From Shimia sp039969785 (GTDB lineage Bacteria; Pseudomonadota; Alphaproteobacteria; Rhodobacterales; Rhodobacteraceae), in NCBI RefSeq assembly GCF_039969785.1, contig NZ_JBDVNC010000018.1:1-64000 (forward strand): a stretch of DNA of 64,000 bases, in the 5' to 3' direction. This document shows, piece by piece, positions 15,508 through 24,144 of the stretch; position 1 is the first letter of the stretch, and each line of letters begins with the position of its first letter. Below the pieces are notes generated by a model. The model ran no database searches. It saw only the letters and a list, made by a program, of their open reading frames with translations, and was not told where the DNA came from. The translations under genes and the position numbers were made by a program.

Positions 15508-17196
15508 TCAGGAGCCAGTCGATTGGTTTTGTAAAAGCTTCATAACCGTACTGGCCTGTCGCACAGACAGGGCGTCAACGGGATGGGACACACCTCGGAG
15601 TGTGAGGGAGACCAGATCGTAGTTTTGCGACGTAAAACCGGCTGCATCCAGAAGGCTTGCCGAAACCAGCAATTCAACGCCCAAGGTCTTGGTCTCGCTT
15701 TCGAGGCGGCTGGCGGTGTTTACAGTGTCACCGATAATGGTACGCGGTGCGTTTTCGGCGGCGCCAATTTCACCAATCACAAGATCGCCTAGGTGCAAAC
15801 CAACGCCGATGGCCACAGGCTGAGCGCCCTCGGCTTTGAGCGCCTGATTGAAAATCTTGACGGACGACCCGATACCCGCCGCAGCTTTTAGGGCGGCGGT
15901 CGCTGACGCGTGCTCATCTTCCAGTTCGAACAAAGCCAAGAGGCCATCGCCCAGATATTTGTCTATGGTGCCGCCAGCGCCGGTGATTGAGGGCACAATG
16001 GCATCAAAGAACCGGTTCAGCAGAAACACCACGTCATAGGGCAATTGCCCCGTGGTGCGGGCGGTAAAGCCGCGCATGTCCAGAAACAGGATTGCAAGGC
16101 TTCGCTCTTGGCCAAGGCTTTGATGGGCGCGGGCGCGGCGCCCGTCGGGGCGAAAGACTCGCAAGACTGTTGCCGGATCGGTCGGGCGCATCTGACAGGC
16201 GAGACGCGCATTGGGCGGCGCGTTGACAGCGCTAAGGCTGGCGAGTTCCTGAGCAGAGGGAGGGTCGAGAGTTTCCGCCCCGTTTTCGACCACGACCCGA
16301 CAGGTGGTGCAACGCCCGCGTCCTCCACAAAGCGCCATATGCGGTACCCCGGCAGCGCGCGACATTTCCAGCAGGGTCATGCCCCGCTGGCCGCTGATTT
16401 CGGGTCCATCGACATATTGAATGCGTAGCGATTTGCGACTGCCCAACACTTTGCGTCCAAAGTAAACCGCCGCTGTCATGGCAAGCAACGCCAGTACAAT
16501 CGCAAGTCCGGTACGTGTCACGTCGGCCAGTTGGGAGAAAATGTCGGGCGTGGGAAAATTGTATTCCTGCAGCAGCGCCGGACCTTCGGGCGAGTCAAAC
16601 AGGCGGGCGTGTTGCAGCCTTCCTTGCACCAGAAATCCCGCCAGCGCAAAGGCTGGGATCAGTGTGGCCAGCGAAATCATCGGCGGGATCAGACGCCGCC
16701 ATGCGGGTAAAACCCGCAGCCAGTAATGCAATCCGATACAACCGTGCACCCAGACCACCAGCACAAGCGTTGCCTGTTGCCAGCCGCTGCGGCTGTCCCA
16801 GATCAGGCCGGCGATATAGCCCATTTCCGCTTCCACATCAAAAGCAGACGAAGCGACCCGTGTGTGCACGAAATGCACCATCAGCAAAAGCGGGATCAGA
16901 ATACCAAGCAGGATTTGCAGCGCTTCTGGTCCCGGCATCCGCAAGGTGCGTCGCATGGCGAGACGATAGAGCGCCAGCCCCAGATGCGTGAGCAGTGCGC
17001 CATAGAGCAACACCGTGCCGACACGCGTTTCGGTTACCTCTTCCAGCAATTCCTGGGCCTGGTGCATCAGCTCAAGCGAGAACAGGCCCATGCCGACATT
17101 GAGCAAATGCCACAGCACGTAAATGAACAGCACAAGGCCCGAAACGATCCGGGCCTTGGTTCTCCAGTTTCCCTGCCACAATGCGCTGCTGGCCAT
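15508..17196 (-). CDS. Membrane class III adenylate/guanylate cyclase with a [2Fe-2S] ferredoxin domain
   Basis: A 562-residue protein. Residues 16-250 hold about six transmembrane helices with several histidines in or next to them (H30, H71, H108, H111, H151, H157), which could bind heme. Next comes a plant-type ferredoxin domain with cysteines at 290, 296, 299 and 334 (MALCGGRGRCTTCRV). The C-terminal cyclase domain contains AILFLDMRGFTART, DKYLGDGLLALFE and IGDTVNTASRLES, including both metal aspartates. It probably makes cyclic nucleotide in response to redox state. ATG 17196 is supported by GGAGAA 5 bases upstream. It is a single gene between sat-cysC and trxB. Confidence 0.85.
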   Translation of the reverse strand: MASSALWQGNWRTKARIVSGLVLFIYVLWHLLNVGMGLFSLELMHQAQELLEEVTETRVGTVLLYGALLTHLGLALYRLAMRRTLRMPGPEALQILLGILIPLLLMVHFVHTRVASSAFDVEAEMGYIAGLIWDSRSGWQQATLVLVVWVHGCIGLHYWLRVLPAWRRLIPPMISLATLIPAFALAGFLVQGRLQHARLFDSPEGPALLQEYNFPTPDIFSQLADVTRTGLAIVLALLAMTAAVYFGRKVLGSRKSLRIQYVDGPEISGQRGMTLLEMSRAAGVPHMALCGGRGRCTTCRVVVENGAETLDPPSAQELASLSAVNAPPNARLACQMRPTDPATVLRVFRPDGRRARAHQSLGQERSLAILFLDMRGFTARTTGQLPYDVVFLLNRFFDAIVPSITGAGGTIDKYLGDGLLALFELEDEHASATAALKAAAGIGSSVKIFNQALKAEGAQPVAIGVGLHLGDLVIGEIGAAENAPRTIIGDTVNTASRLESETKTLGVELLVSASLLDAAGFTSQNYDLVSLTLRGVSHPVDALSVRQASTVMKLLQNQSTGS

Positions 17197-17299
17197 CTGG
17201 TTCTCCGTCCGCGTGAAGACCAAGGTGCCGCGTGGGCAGGATCGGGTCAAGGCGCGATCTGATCGCGATCCGCGTCAGGCACGCACTGAGCGCGTCGGG

Positions 17300-18241
17300 T
17301 TATTCCTGTTCGGCGATAAAGCGTTCGGCATCAAGTGCCGCCATACAGCCCATACCGGCAGAGGTCACAGCCTGACGATAGATATGATCGGTCAGATCAC
17401 CGGCAGCGAAAACGCCGGGGATCGACGTGCGGGCGGACCCGGCTTCGACCTGAACATACCCGCCATTATGCAGTTCAAGCTGATCTTTGACCAATTCGCT
17501 GGCTGGGGCATGACCGATGGCGATAAATACGCCCGCACAGGGAATTTCGCTGATCTCGTCGGTTTTGACGTTGCGGACCTTGATCCCTGTGACGCCCTTG
17601 GGATTGTCGTCTCCGACCACCTCTTCGAGCGTGTTAAACCACAGCGTTTCGATTTTTTCGTGCTTGAACAGGCGGTCCTGCAGGATTTTTTCTGCGCGCA
17701 GTTCATCGCGCCGGTGGATCAGCGTCACTTTGGACGCGAAATTGGTGAGGAACAGGGCCTCTTCCACGGCGGTGTTGCCGCCGCCGACAACCACAATTTC
17801 CTGACCACGATAGAAAAAGCCGTCACATGTGGCGCAAGCTGATACACCAAAGCCTTTGAAGGCCTCTTCGCTGTCCAGTCCAAGCCATTTTGCACGAGCG
17901 CCTGTGGCCAGAATTACCGCATCCGCAGTGTAAAGCGTCCCGCTGTCACCCTTGGCTTTGAAGGGGCGCTCGGAAAGATCCAGATCGGTGATGATGTCGC
18001 CGATGATTTCACAGCCCATTGCGGCGGCGTGTTCCTGCATTTTGACCATCAGGTCGGGGCCCTGAACTTCGGTAAAGCCGGGATAGTTTTCCACGTCGGT
18101 GGTTGTGGTCAACTGGCCCCCGGGTTCGATCCCCTGCACCAGAATGGGCTCCAGCATGGCGCGGCTGGCATAGACGCCTGCGGTATAGCCTGCAGGTCCC
18201 GACCCGATGATCAGGACCTTTGTGTGTTTGGTGTCGGCCAT
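17300..18241 (-). CDS. trxB: Thioredoxin-disulfide reductase
   Basis: A 313-residue flavoprotein that reduces thioredoxin with NADPH. FAD-binding VLIIGSGPAGYTAGVYASRA, the active-site disulfide CATC (residues 136-139), the NADPH site VVVGGGNTAVEEAL and the final FAD motif GVFAAGDLTDHIYRQ are all present. ATG 18241 follows AAAGGGG. It is divergent from an Lrp-type regulator. Confidence 0.95.
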   Translation of the reverse strand: MADTKHTKVLIIGSGPAGYTAGVYASRAMLEPILVQGIEPGGQLTTTTDVENYPGFTEVQGPDLMVKMQEHAAAMGCEIIGDIITDLDLSERPFKAKGDSGTLYTADAVILATGARAKWLGLDSEEAFKGFGVSACATCDGFFYRGQEIVVVGGGNTAVEEALFLTNFASKVTLIHRRDELRAEKILQDRLFKHEKIETLWFNTLEEVVGDDNPKGVTGIKVRNVKTDEISEIPCAGVFIAIGHAPASELVKDQLELHNGGYVQVEAGSARTSIPGVFAAGDLTDHIYRQAVTSAGMGCMAALDAERFIAEQE

Positions 18242-18398
18242 GGGGGCCCCTTTCGTGATTTTCATGCGGTCTTTGGCTAGGGGATATAGTCGCACCAAGC
18301 GGTCAGGAAAACCCCATGACACAGGCGCGTGACTTTGGCGGCCTTCTTGCGGAAATTTTCGAAGATGTAAAAGGATGTTGCTCGGATGCGAAATATTA

Positions 18399-18426
18399 TT
18401 GCGCACAATCGGGGCGGTGTTATAAG
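18399..18426 (+). promoter_or_regulatory. Putative promoter of the Lrp-type regulator
   Basis: TTGCGC (18399-18404), 16 bases, TATAAG (18421-18426), about 30 bases before the start codon. The region around it is A/T-rich, as expected for Lrp-family autoregulatory sites. Confidence 0.4.
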
Positions 18427-18456
18427 AACTGCAAAATTCATGGAGTTACTGATCAT

Positions 18457-18957
18457 ATGCCCGGTGCCCGGCTTGATCCCATCGATCGCAAAATACTTGC
18501 CGAATTGCAGGCCGATGGCCGCATGACCAATGTTGAACTTGCCAAAAGGGTTGGAATCTCTGCGCCGCCCTGTCTGCGCCGGGTGCGCACATTGGAGGAT
18601 GCCGGATATATTCGTGGCTATCATGCCGACGTGGATGCGCGCGAGTTAGGGTTCGAAGTGCAGGTGTATGCTATGGTTGGGCTGGTCAGTCAGGCCGAGG
18701 CTGACCTGAGCACGTTTGAAGACCGTTGCCGTGGATGGTCGTTGGTGCGCGAGTGTCACATGCTGAACGGCGAAGTGGATTTTATCCTGAAATGCGTGGC
18801 ACCCGATCTGAGCACGTTCCAGACGTTTTTGACCGAGGAACTGCTCAGGGCGGATAATGTGGCGAGCGTGAAGACTTCGCTGGTGATCCGTGGCGCCAAG
18901 GATGACCCGGGTGTGCCGTTTGATATTCTCGAAGAACGCCTGACCCGCGACGCCTGA
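18457..18957 (+). CDS. Lrp/AsnC family transcriptional regulator
   Basis: A 166-residue regulator. The N-terminal winged helix-turn-helix reads LDPIDRKILAELQADGRMTN followed by VELAKRVGISAPPCLRRVRTLEDAGYI. The C-terminal ligand-binding (RAM) domain spans about residues 70-150 (VRECHMLNGEVDFILKCVA). Members respond to amino acids or related compounds. ATG 18457 is the start because the HTH begins immediately after it; the upstream frame has no regulator-like content. It is divergent from trxB, but whether it controls trxB is not known. Confidence 0.9.
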   Translation: MPGARLDPIDRKILAELQADGRMTNVELAKRVGISAPPCLRRVRTLEDAGYIRGYHADVDARELGFEVQVYAMVGLVSQAEADLSTFEDRCRGWSLVRECHMLNGEVDFILKCVAPDLSTFQTFLTEELLRADNVASVKTSLVIRGAKDDPGVPFDILEERLTRDA

Positions 18958-19072
18958 CCTGACTTAAGTTCGCCGGACCCATCAACCGATCAGGCTCAGC
19001 TTTTGCTGAGCCATGCCCAAACCGCGCTGTGGCGCAGCTTGCTGCGTCTCAGACGGGCGGGAGCGCCACCGG

Positions 19073-20002
19073 TCAGGAAAACCCCGGTGTGCCCTTGTCT
19101 TTTGGATGCCGCTTCAGATGTGAGGCCTTGATTTGATCCGAGGTCTGACGGCTTTGATCATGGCTCCAACCCGGAGGCGCGACGGCATAGAGCAGGCGTT
19201 GGCGTAGGGTCAGGTCGGGTTGGCGCATATCGCGTAATATCCCGGCCCACTCATGAAACGCCACGCGCAGCGGGTTGAACGTGCCTAGATTGTGCACCAG
19301 ACCGTAGTCGACCTTTTCGCTGGCCTGTTCGGGTACAAATGTTCCAAACAGCTTGTCCCAGATGATGAACACCCCGGCGTAATTGCAATCCAGATAGCGC
19401 GCATTGCGCCCGTGATGCACGCGGTGGTGGCTGGGCGTGTTCATGATCGCCTCAAACCAGCGGGGCAGGCGGTGGATGGCTTCAGTGTGAATCCAGAACT
19501 GATAAATCAGGTTCAATCCGCCACAAAACAGAACCATGGCCGGGTGAAACCCCAGCAACACCAGCGGCGCCCGCACAATCATCATAAAGGTAAATGTCCC
19601 GGTCCATGTCTGGCGCAGGGCTGTGGTCAGGTTGTAATGCTGGCTTGAGTGATGATTGACATGGCTGGCCCAAACCCAACGAATGCGATGGCCAAATCGG
19701 TGCACCCAGTAATATCGCAGATCATCCAGCACAAAGCACAGCGCAACAATGCCCCAAGAGGTGCCAAGGTCGAGCGGCGTGATCTGCCAGAGCGCCATAA
19801 AGAATCCCCAGGCGATAAACCCTAAAAGGATACCCGAGGCGACATTGCCCGCACCCATGATCAGCGATGTCAGCGCGTCGCGGGTTTCATAGCGACCGCC
19901 GCGCCGTTTGATCACGATCCATGCCAGCTCAATCAGGATCGCAGCAATGAAAAACGGCACGGCGTAGGTCACAACATCCGGGTAGGTCAGCGTTTCGCTC
20001 AT
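19073..20002 (-). CDS. Sterol desaturase / fatty acid hydroxylase family membrane protein
   Basis: A 309-residue integral membrane di-iron enzyme. Four to five hydrophobic segments surround the histidine clusters HRFGH (about 101), HVNHHSS (about 114) and HRVHHGRN (about 194), which bind two irons in this superfamily. The reaction is an oxygen-dependent hydroxylation or desaturation of a lipid; the exact substrate is unknown. ATG 20002 overlaps the stop of the upstream small membrane protein by 4 bases, so the two are translationally coupled. Confidence 0.85.
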   Translation of the reverse strand: MSETLTYPDVVTYAVPFFIAAILIELAWIVIKRRGGRYETRDALTSLIMGAGNVASGILLGFIAWGFFMALWQITPLDLGTSWGIVALCFVLDDLRYYWVHRFGHRIRWVWASHVNHHSSQHYNLTTALRQTWTGTFTFMMIVRAPLVLLGFHPAMVLFCGGLNLIYQFWIHTEAIHRLPRWFEAIMNTPSHHRVHHGRNARYLDCNYAGVFIIWDKLFGTFVPEQASEKVDYGLVHNLGTFNPLRVAFHEWAGILRDMRQPDLTLRQRLLYAVAPPGWSHDQSRQTSDQIKASHLKRHPKDKGTPGFS

Positions 20003-20388
20003 TTAGGCCTCATCTGTGTCAGCCAGTGTTGGCGGTCTGTCCCGGGCAGAGTGATATCGGTGCGCGGCGTGCCGATGTCGTTGAATTCAACCCGCAGCCC
20101 GGTTTCCGTTTCGCACGTCGTACAGCCCGAAACCGGACGGGCGACTGTGTCTGCGCCGTGGCTCCAGGCCAGTCCGGGGCCTTGATCGGTCATGATCAAC
20201 GCTGTCATGCGATCGGGGGACAGGATGATCCGGGTTGGCTGTCGATCCGGAATTTCGCGCAGCCAGGCTGTGCGCGCGGCTTCTTCATTTTCAAATTGAA
20301 AGCGGCGCGACAATCCAAGGCGATGCAGGATCACTGTAATGCCCGCAATTCCGCCGACCACCAGAACCAGTAATATTTCAAGCGGCAA
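19999..20388 (-). CDS. Membrane-anchored protein of unknown function
   Basis: A 129-residue protein with one N-terminal transmembrane helix (LEILLVLVVGGIAGITVILH) and a soluble domain with a CTTC motif (SGCTTCETETGLRVEFND). The start is taken as TTG 20388 because GGGAGGAG lies 6 bases upstream (20395-20402) and the membrane helix then begins at the N-terminus. The longer reading to 20439 has no such site. It is translationally coupled to the following hydroxylase and may assist it, but there is no direct evidence. No family is recognised. Confidence 0.6.
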   Translation of the reverse strand: MPLEILLVLVVGGIAGITVILHRLGLSRRFQFENEEAARTAWLREIPDRQPTRIILSPDRMTALIMTDQGPGLAWSHGADTVARPVSGCTTCETETGLRVEFNDIGTPRTDITLPGTDRQHWLTQMRPK

Positions 20389-20394
20389 ACCGAT

Positions 20395-20402
20395 CTCCTC
20401 CC
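20395..20402 (-). promoter_or_regulatory. Strong Shine-Dalgarno site selecting a TTG start
   Basis: GGGAGGAG on the minus strand, with 6 bases to TTG 20388. Confidence 0.6.
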
Positions 20403-20499
20403 GGATAATATGAAACCGTGCAGGTGATCTGTTTGTCAAAGGTGGCGTGGGGTCAGCCTGCGCCAGTGGTTGCGCAGGTGGTTGTGGCGGGGCTGATGA

Positions 20500-21129
20500 T
20501 CAGCGCGCCCAGTGCACCACTGTGCAGGTCGCCATACCATAATTGGACACGGCGTCACGCAGATGATCCGGCGTTTTCTTGAGCAGCTTACGGGTGGCTT
20601 TCTCGCAGCGCTTGAGAGCCTCACGTTCGGCCCAATCGCGGGTGGCTTCGGCCCAGGAATACCCGGATGCGCCGTTATCCGCGATGGCAAAGGCGCCGTG
20701 CCGGTTATCGTCGCCCTGAACGCGCAAATATTCCCGAAATTCCGGGGTTGCTGCACGCGACAGGGTCAGTCCGCCCTGGTTTGGGTCGTACCGTTTGGGC
20801 AGCATGCGCGCATAAAGTGCACATTCCGTCGGTGATTGCGATTTCAATTCGCAGGATATGCGTGCAAACCGTTCGGCTGCCTGAATGTTCGAAGCATTCC
20901 AGAAAGACCCCGACACTTTGTCGGTCGGATTGAAATAGAACGCACCATAGTAGTCGGCTTTGCGACGGAACGTGCGGAATTCACTGCGCGCGTCGCCCCT
21001 GAGCTTGAGCGTCGATACCTCGCGCAGACGTGACCGCTTGTTTTCAAGGTTCACATCCTGAGCCAATCCGGCCGTACCAAAACAAATCGTGGCGATCCCC
21101 AGAAGCGCCACAACAAAACGAGTGTTCAT
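20500..21129 (-). CDS. Periplasmic protein of unknown function
   Basis: A 209-residue protein with a signal peptide (VVALLGIATICFGTAGLAQ). The mature part is basic and has cysteines at ARISCELKSQSPTECALYAR, LKRCEKATRKLL and MATCTVVHWAR, which could form two disulfides. The pattern of repeated cysteine pairs with AFAIADNGASGYSWAEA resembles DUF4189-like secreted domains, but this is not certain. It lies downstream of tlpA on the same strand with a 30-base gap, so TlpA-type redox maintenance of its cysteines is conceivable. Confidence 0.6.
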   Translation of the reverse strand: MNTRFVVALLGIATICFGTAGLAQDVNLENKRSRLREVSTLKLRGDARSEFRTFRRKADYYGAFYFNPTDKVSGSFWNASNIQAAERFARISCELKSQSPTECALYARMLPKRYDPNQGGLTLSRAATPEFREYLRVQGDDNRHGAFAIADNGASGYSWAEATRDWAEREALKRCEKATRKLLKKTPDHLRDAVSNYGMATCTVVHWAR

Positions 21130-21159
21130 ATTCCGTCTTCCACAACACCACGTCGCAGA

Positions 21160-21783
21160 TTATTGCGCCGCAGTTTTTCTTATTATTGCCGATATAATAG
21201 CATGCGCATTTTCGCTGGACCAGTCAGCATCACCTTGAAGTCGCGCGATTTCCCTTCCGTCACGGTCAATTACAATGGTCGCCGGAAGGCCCAGAACCGC
21301 CATGTCGCGGGCCACGATCTGTTTCGGATCGCGGTGCAGGGGCAGGTTGGTCACGTTGATTTCGGTGAAAAACTTCTTCATGGCGGGCACCATATTGCGC
21401 CCGGTTGCAAGCGTAACGACTTCAAAGTCGTCGCCCCCCAGTTCGGACTGCAGTTCCGACAGCATCGGCATTTCATGACGGCATGGCGCGCACCAAGTGG
21501 CCCAGAAATTCAGTAATACGACTTTGCCGCGATATTGCTCAAGCGTGGCTTCACCGCCGTCCTCGGTTGTGAATGTTTTGTCAGAGATGTCGCGGGGTTC
21601 TGAATGGAAGTTCAGTTTGCGCATATCACCGGTGCGCATTTCGGATATTTCGGCAGTGTCCAGAGGCGCCCCGGCGGTGGCCGGGTTCTGGAGCGCAACA
21701 AAGGCGACAGCTGCAATTGCGATTGCCGCCAGCCCCGTATAAACCATGCCCGGATTAATTCGCGCTGACCCGTTCAGTTTCAT
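21160..21783 (-). CDS. TlpA-like thioredoxin family protein
   Basis: A 207-residue membrane-anchored periplasmic thioredoxin. One N-terminal helix (MVYTGLAAIAIAAVAFVAL) is followed by a TlpA/ResA-type domain with the active site WCAPC (Cys 98 and 101) and the cis-proline region LGLPATIVIDRDG. It reduces disulfides of exported proteins, often for cytochrome c or cytochrome oxidase assembly. ATG 21783 has GGAGG 5 bases upstream. It is divergent from argH with only 21 bases between the two start codons. Confidence 0.9.
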   Translation of the reverse strand: MKLNGSARINPGMVYTGLAAIAIAAVAFVALQNPATAGAPLDTAEISEMRTGDMRKLNFHSEPRDISDKTFTTEDGGEATLEQYRGKVVLLNFWATWCAPCRHEMPMLSELQSELGGDDFEVVTLATGRNMVPAMKKFFTEINVTNLPLHRDPKQIVARDMAVLGLPATIVIDRDGREIARLQGDADWSSENAHAIISAIIRKTAAQ

Positions 21784-21804
21784 ATTCCCTCCGAAGGGCA
21801 GATC

Positions 21805-23196
21805 ATGACCAAAGATACCTCGAACCAAATGTGGGGCGGCCGCTTTGCCGCCGGACCGGATGCGATCATGGAGGCAATCAATGCCTCGATCGGGTTCGAC
21901 CAACGGATGGCGGCACAGGATATTGCCGGTTCAAGAGCCCACGCGGCGATGCTCGCGCATGCAGGCATCCTGACAGATAACGATGCAGAGGCCATTCGGG
22001 AAGGGTTGCTCACGGTCTTGTCAGAGATTGAAACAGGCTCATTTGAGTTTTCCACAGCGCTGGAAGACATCCACATGAATGTGGAGGCGCGTCTGAAGGA
22101 TATGATCGGCGAACCCGCCGGGCGTTTGCACACAGGGCGCAGCCGCAATGATCAGGTGGCGACCGACTTTAAACTATGGGTACGCGATCAGATGGACGCC
22201 GCCATGGGCGGCATTGATGCGCTGATCCGCGCGTTGTTGGCACAGGCCGAGGCGGGCGCCGATTGGGTGATGCCGGGCTTTACCCATTTGCAAACGGCGC
22301 AGCCGGTGACGTGGGGTCATCACATGATGGCCTATGTCGAAATGTTTGGCCGGGACCGGTCGCGCTTTGAAGATGCCCGCCGCCGCATGAACGAATCGCC
22401 GTTGGGTGCCGCTGCCCTGGCCGGAACATCCTTTCCCATTGATCGCCAGATGACGGCTGAGGCGTTGGGCTTTGACCGGCCCGCGGCGAACTCGCTGGAC
22501 GCAGTCAGTGACCGGGATTTTGCGCTGGAATTTCTGGCGGCTTCGTCGATTTGTGCGATGCATCTGAGCCGTTTTGCCGAAGAACTGGTGATCTGGTCCT
22601 CAGCGCAGTTTCGGTTTGTGACGTTGTCGGATCGGTTCTCGACCGGATCATCGATCATGCCACAGAAAAAGAACCCGGATGCTGCCGAGCTGATCCGTGC
22701 CAAGATTGGCCGGATTTTTGGCGCCAACACGGCGTTGCTGATGGTGATGAAGGGGCTGCCGCTGGCCTATTCCAAGGACATGCAGGAAGACAAGGAACAG
22801 GTGTTTGACGCCGCTGACAACCTGATGCTGGCGTTGGCGGCGATGGAAGGCATGGTCAAGGATATGACGGCCAACCGCGACAGCCTTGAGGCGGCGGCAG
22901 GCAGCGGGTTTTCGACCGCGACCGATCTGGCCGACTGGTTGGTGCGGACGCTAAACATGCCGTTCCGCGACGCGCACCATGTGACCGGATCGCTGGTCGC
23001 GTTGGCCGAAGAGCGCGGGTGTGATTTACCGGATTTGACGCTGGCAGATATGCAGGGCGTGCACGCGGCCATTACGCAAGACGTGTTTGACGTGCTGGGT
23101 GTGCATAATTCTGTGGCTTCGAGGCTGTCGTATGGTGGCACGGCGCCCAAGCGCGTGCGCGAACAAGTGGCGCGTTGGAAAGGGATGATGGAATGA
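21805..23196 (+). CDS. argH: Argininosuccinate lyase
   Basis: A 463-residue enzyme that splits argininosuccinate into arginine and fumarate, the last step of arginine synthesis. The signature GSSIMPQKKNPDAAELIR is intact (about residue 280), and NDQVATDFKLWVRDQM and TAQPVTWGHHMM are further conserved blocks. The gene starts 21 bases from the tlpA start. Its stop overlaps the ATG of a small lipoprotein gene (ATGA). Confidence 0.97.
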   Translation: MTKDTSNQMWGGRFAAGPDAIMEAINASIGFDQRMAAQDIAGSRAHAAMLAHAGILTDNDAEAIREGLLTVLSEIETGSFEFSTALEDIHMNVEARLKDMIGEPAGRLHTGRSRNDQVATDFKLWVRDQMDAAMGGIDALIRALLAQAEAGADWVMPGFTHLQTAQPVTWGHHMMAYVEMFGRDRSRFEDARRRMNESPLGAAALAGTSFPIDRQMTAEALGFDRPAANSLDAVSDRDFALEFLAASSICAMHLSRFAEELVIWSSAQFRFVTLSDRFSTGSSIMPQKKNPDAAELIRAKIGRIFGANTALLMVMKGLPLAYSKDMQEDKEQVFDAADNLMLALAAMEGMVKDMTANRDSLEAAAGSGFSTATDLADWLVRTLNMPFRDAHHVTGSLVALAEERGCDLPDLTLADMQGVHAAITQDVFDVLGVHNSVASRLSYGGTAPKRVREQVARWKGMME

Positions 23197-23339
23197 GAAT
23201 TCTGGGCCTTATCGGCGTGGTGACATTGCTTGCAGCCTGTGAGCCGACGCCGAATTATAACCGCGAGACACCGCCCGAACCAACCTCGGGTGTGACCATT
23301 TCAGGCGAAGCGCGCACAGGCGTGGTTTACGGCGGGTGA
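23193..23339 (+). CDS. Small lipoprotein coupled to argH
   Basis: A 48-residue predicted lipoprotein. A short signal peptide (ILGLIGVVTLLAAC) ends in the lipobox LAAC with Cys at residue 16, then comes a proline-rich tail (EPTPNYNRETPPEPTSG). ATG overlaps the argH stop codon by 4 bases, so it is translated with argH. The function is unknown. Its size makes it easy to miss in automated annotation. Confidence 0.65.
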   Translation: MRILGLIGVVTLLAACEPTPNYNRETPPEPTSGVTISGEARTGVVYGG

Positions 23340-23422
23340 ACCGCAATATTCCGCCCGTTGGTTTTGCAAATACCGGGCAACTGAGCTAGAATAAGACTCA
23401 GTTGCTTGGGGGCATTGGTATC

Positions 23423-23623
23423 GTGAAACGTGTTTTGGTAGTGTTGCTTGGATTTGGTTTTTTGGCCGGGTGTGGCGTTGACGGCGAGCCGTGGACGCCA
23501 ACAATGGGCGCAAATATCGGTTTGGGCAGCGGCGGTGTCAGCACATCCGGACATATCGGTGTGAGCAACGGACCTATCAGTATTTCGGTGGGTGGTGGAT
23601 GCCATCGCCACGGCTGTTGGTAA
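23423..23623 (+). CDS. Small glycine-rich lipoprotein
   Basis: A 66-residue predicted lipoprotein. Signal VLVVLLGFGFLAGC has the lipobox LAGC; the mature part is glycine- and serine-rich (GLGSGGVSTSGHIGVSNG) and ends in GGGCHRHGCW, a His/Cys-rich tail that could bind metal. GTG 23423 is the likely start, with GGGGG about 10 bases upstream; a TTG at 23402 is the other option. The function is unknown. It lies in line with argH and the small lipoprotein before it. Confidence 0.55.
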   Translation: MKRVLVVLLGFGFLAGCGVDGEPWTPTMGANIGLGSGGVSTSGHIGVSNGPISISVGGGCHRHGCW

Positions 23624-23718
23624 GCTGATCAGATCAAAGTCATTCTAGGGCGTGAACCTGCTGGGCAGGTTCTGCGGAATGTCGTAGACCTTAGTCATTC
23701 GGTCTGCGGAGAGTTTAC

Positions 23719-24036
23719 ATGTCACCCTTACGTCTGATTTTTCTGGGCCTTGCCATTTGGGGGGCCGTACATCCCATGTTCTTTTTCGGACCGTGGTTGA
23801 TGGAAAATGGCGCGGATCTGGAAAAGCTGGTTTCAGAATGGAAGGCCGGCCCGGCGACAACGGGATTATACTGGGATTTGGTGATTGCGGCGGTGGCGCT
23901 GACGGTCTGGATATTGGCCGAGGTAAGTGTACGGCGGAACTGGCTTGCCTTGATCGCTATTCCCGCAACGTTTTTGATCGGGGTCAGCTGCGGGTTGCCC
24001 TTGTATTTGTTTTTGCGGGCCAAACCGGTCCGTTGA
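23719..24036 (+). CDS. DUF2834 family membrane protein
   Basis: A 105-residue protein with three hydrophobic segments (LIFLGLAIWGAVHPMFFF, YWDLVIAAVALTVWILAE and LALIAIPATFLIGVSCGLPL). The order and spacing match DUF2834. The function is unknown. It is on the same strand as argH and lysA but has gaps on both sides. Confidence 0.75.
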   Translation: MSPLRLIFLGLAIWGAVHPMFFFGPWLMENGADLEKLVSEWKAGPATTGLYWDLVIAAVALTVWILAEVSVRRNWLALIAIPATFLIGVSCGLPLYLFLRAKPVR

Positions 24037-24083
24037 ACGCCCGGTGCGATGCCGCCTGTGTGGATGTGTGATTGAAAGCAATT

Positions 24084-24144
24084 GCGCCTGTGGCTATGAG
24101 GGTCACTGACGCACAGGCAGACGCACAGGCAGGAGACGCAGCGC
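24084..24144 (+). repeat. Tandem 12-bp repeat and alternative hairpins in the lysA leader
   Basis: GACGCACAGGCA occurs twice in tandem (24108-24119 and 24120-24131), and the second copy runs directly into GGAGACG, the lysA ribosome binding region. GCCTGTG at 24086-24092 can pair with CACAGGC in either copy, giving two mutually exclusive stems, one close to the Shine-Dalgarno site. No lysine riboswitch is seen. Confidence 0.4.

Noticed and set aside
20500..21129. Annotation as an aminolevulinic acid synthase
   Set aside because: Names of this kind are attached to similar proteins, but this one is secreted and has no PLP motif.
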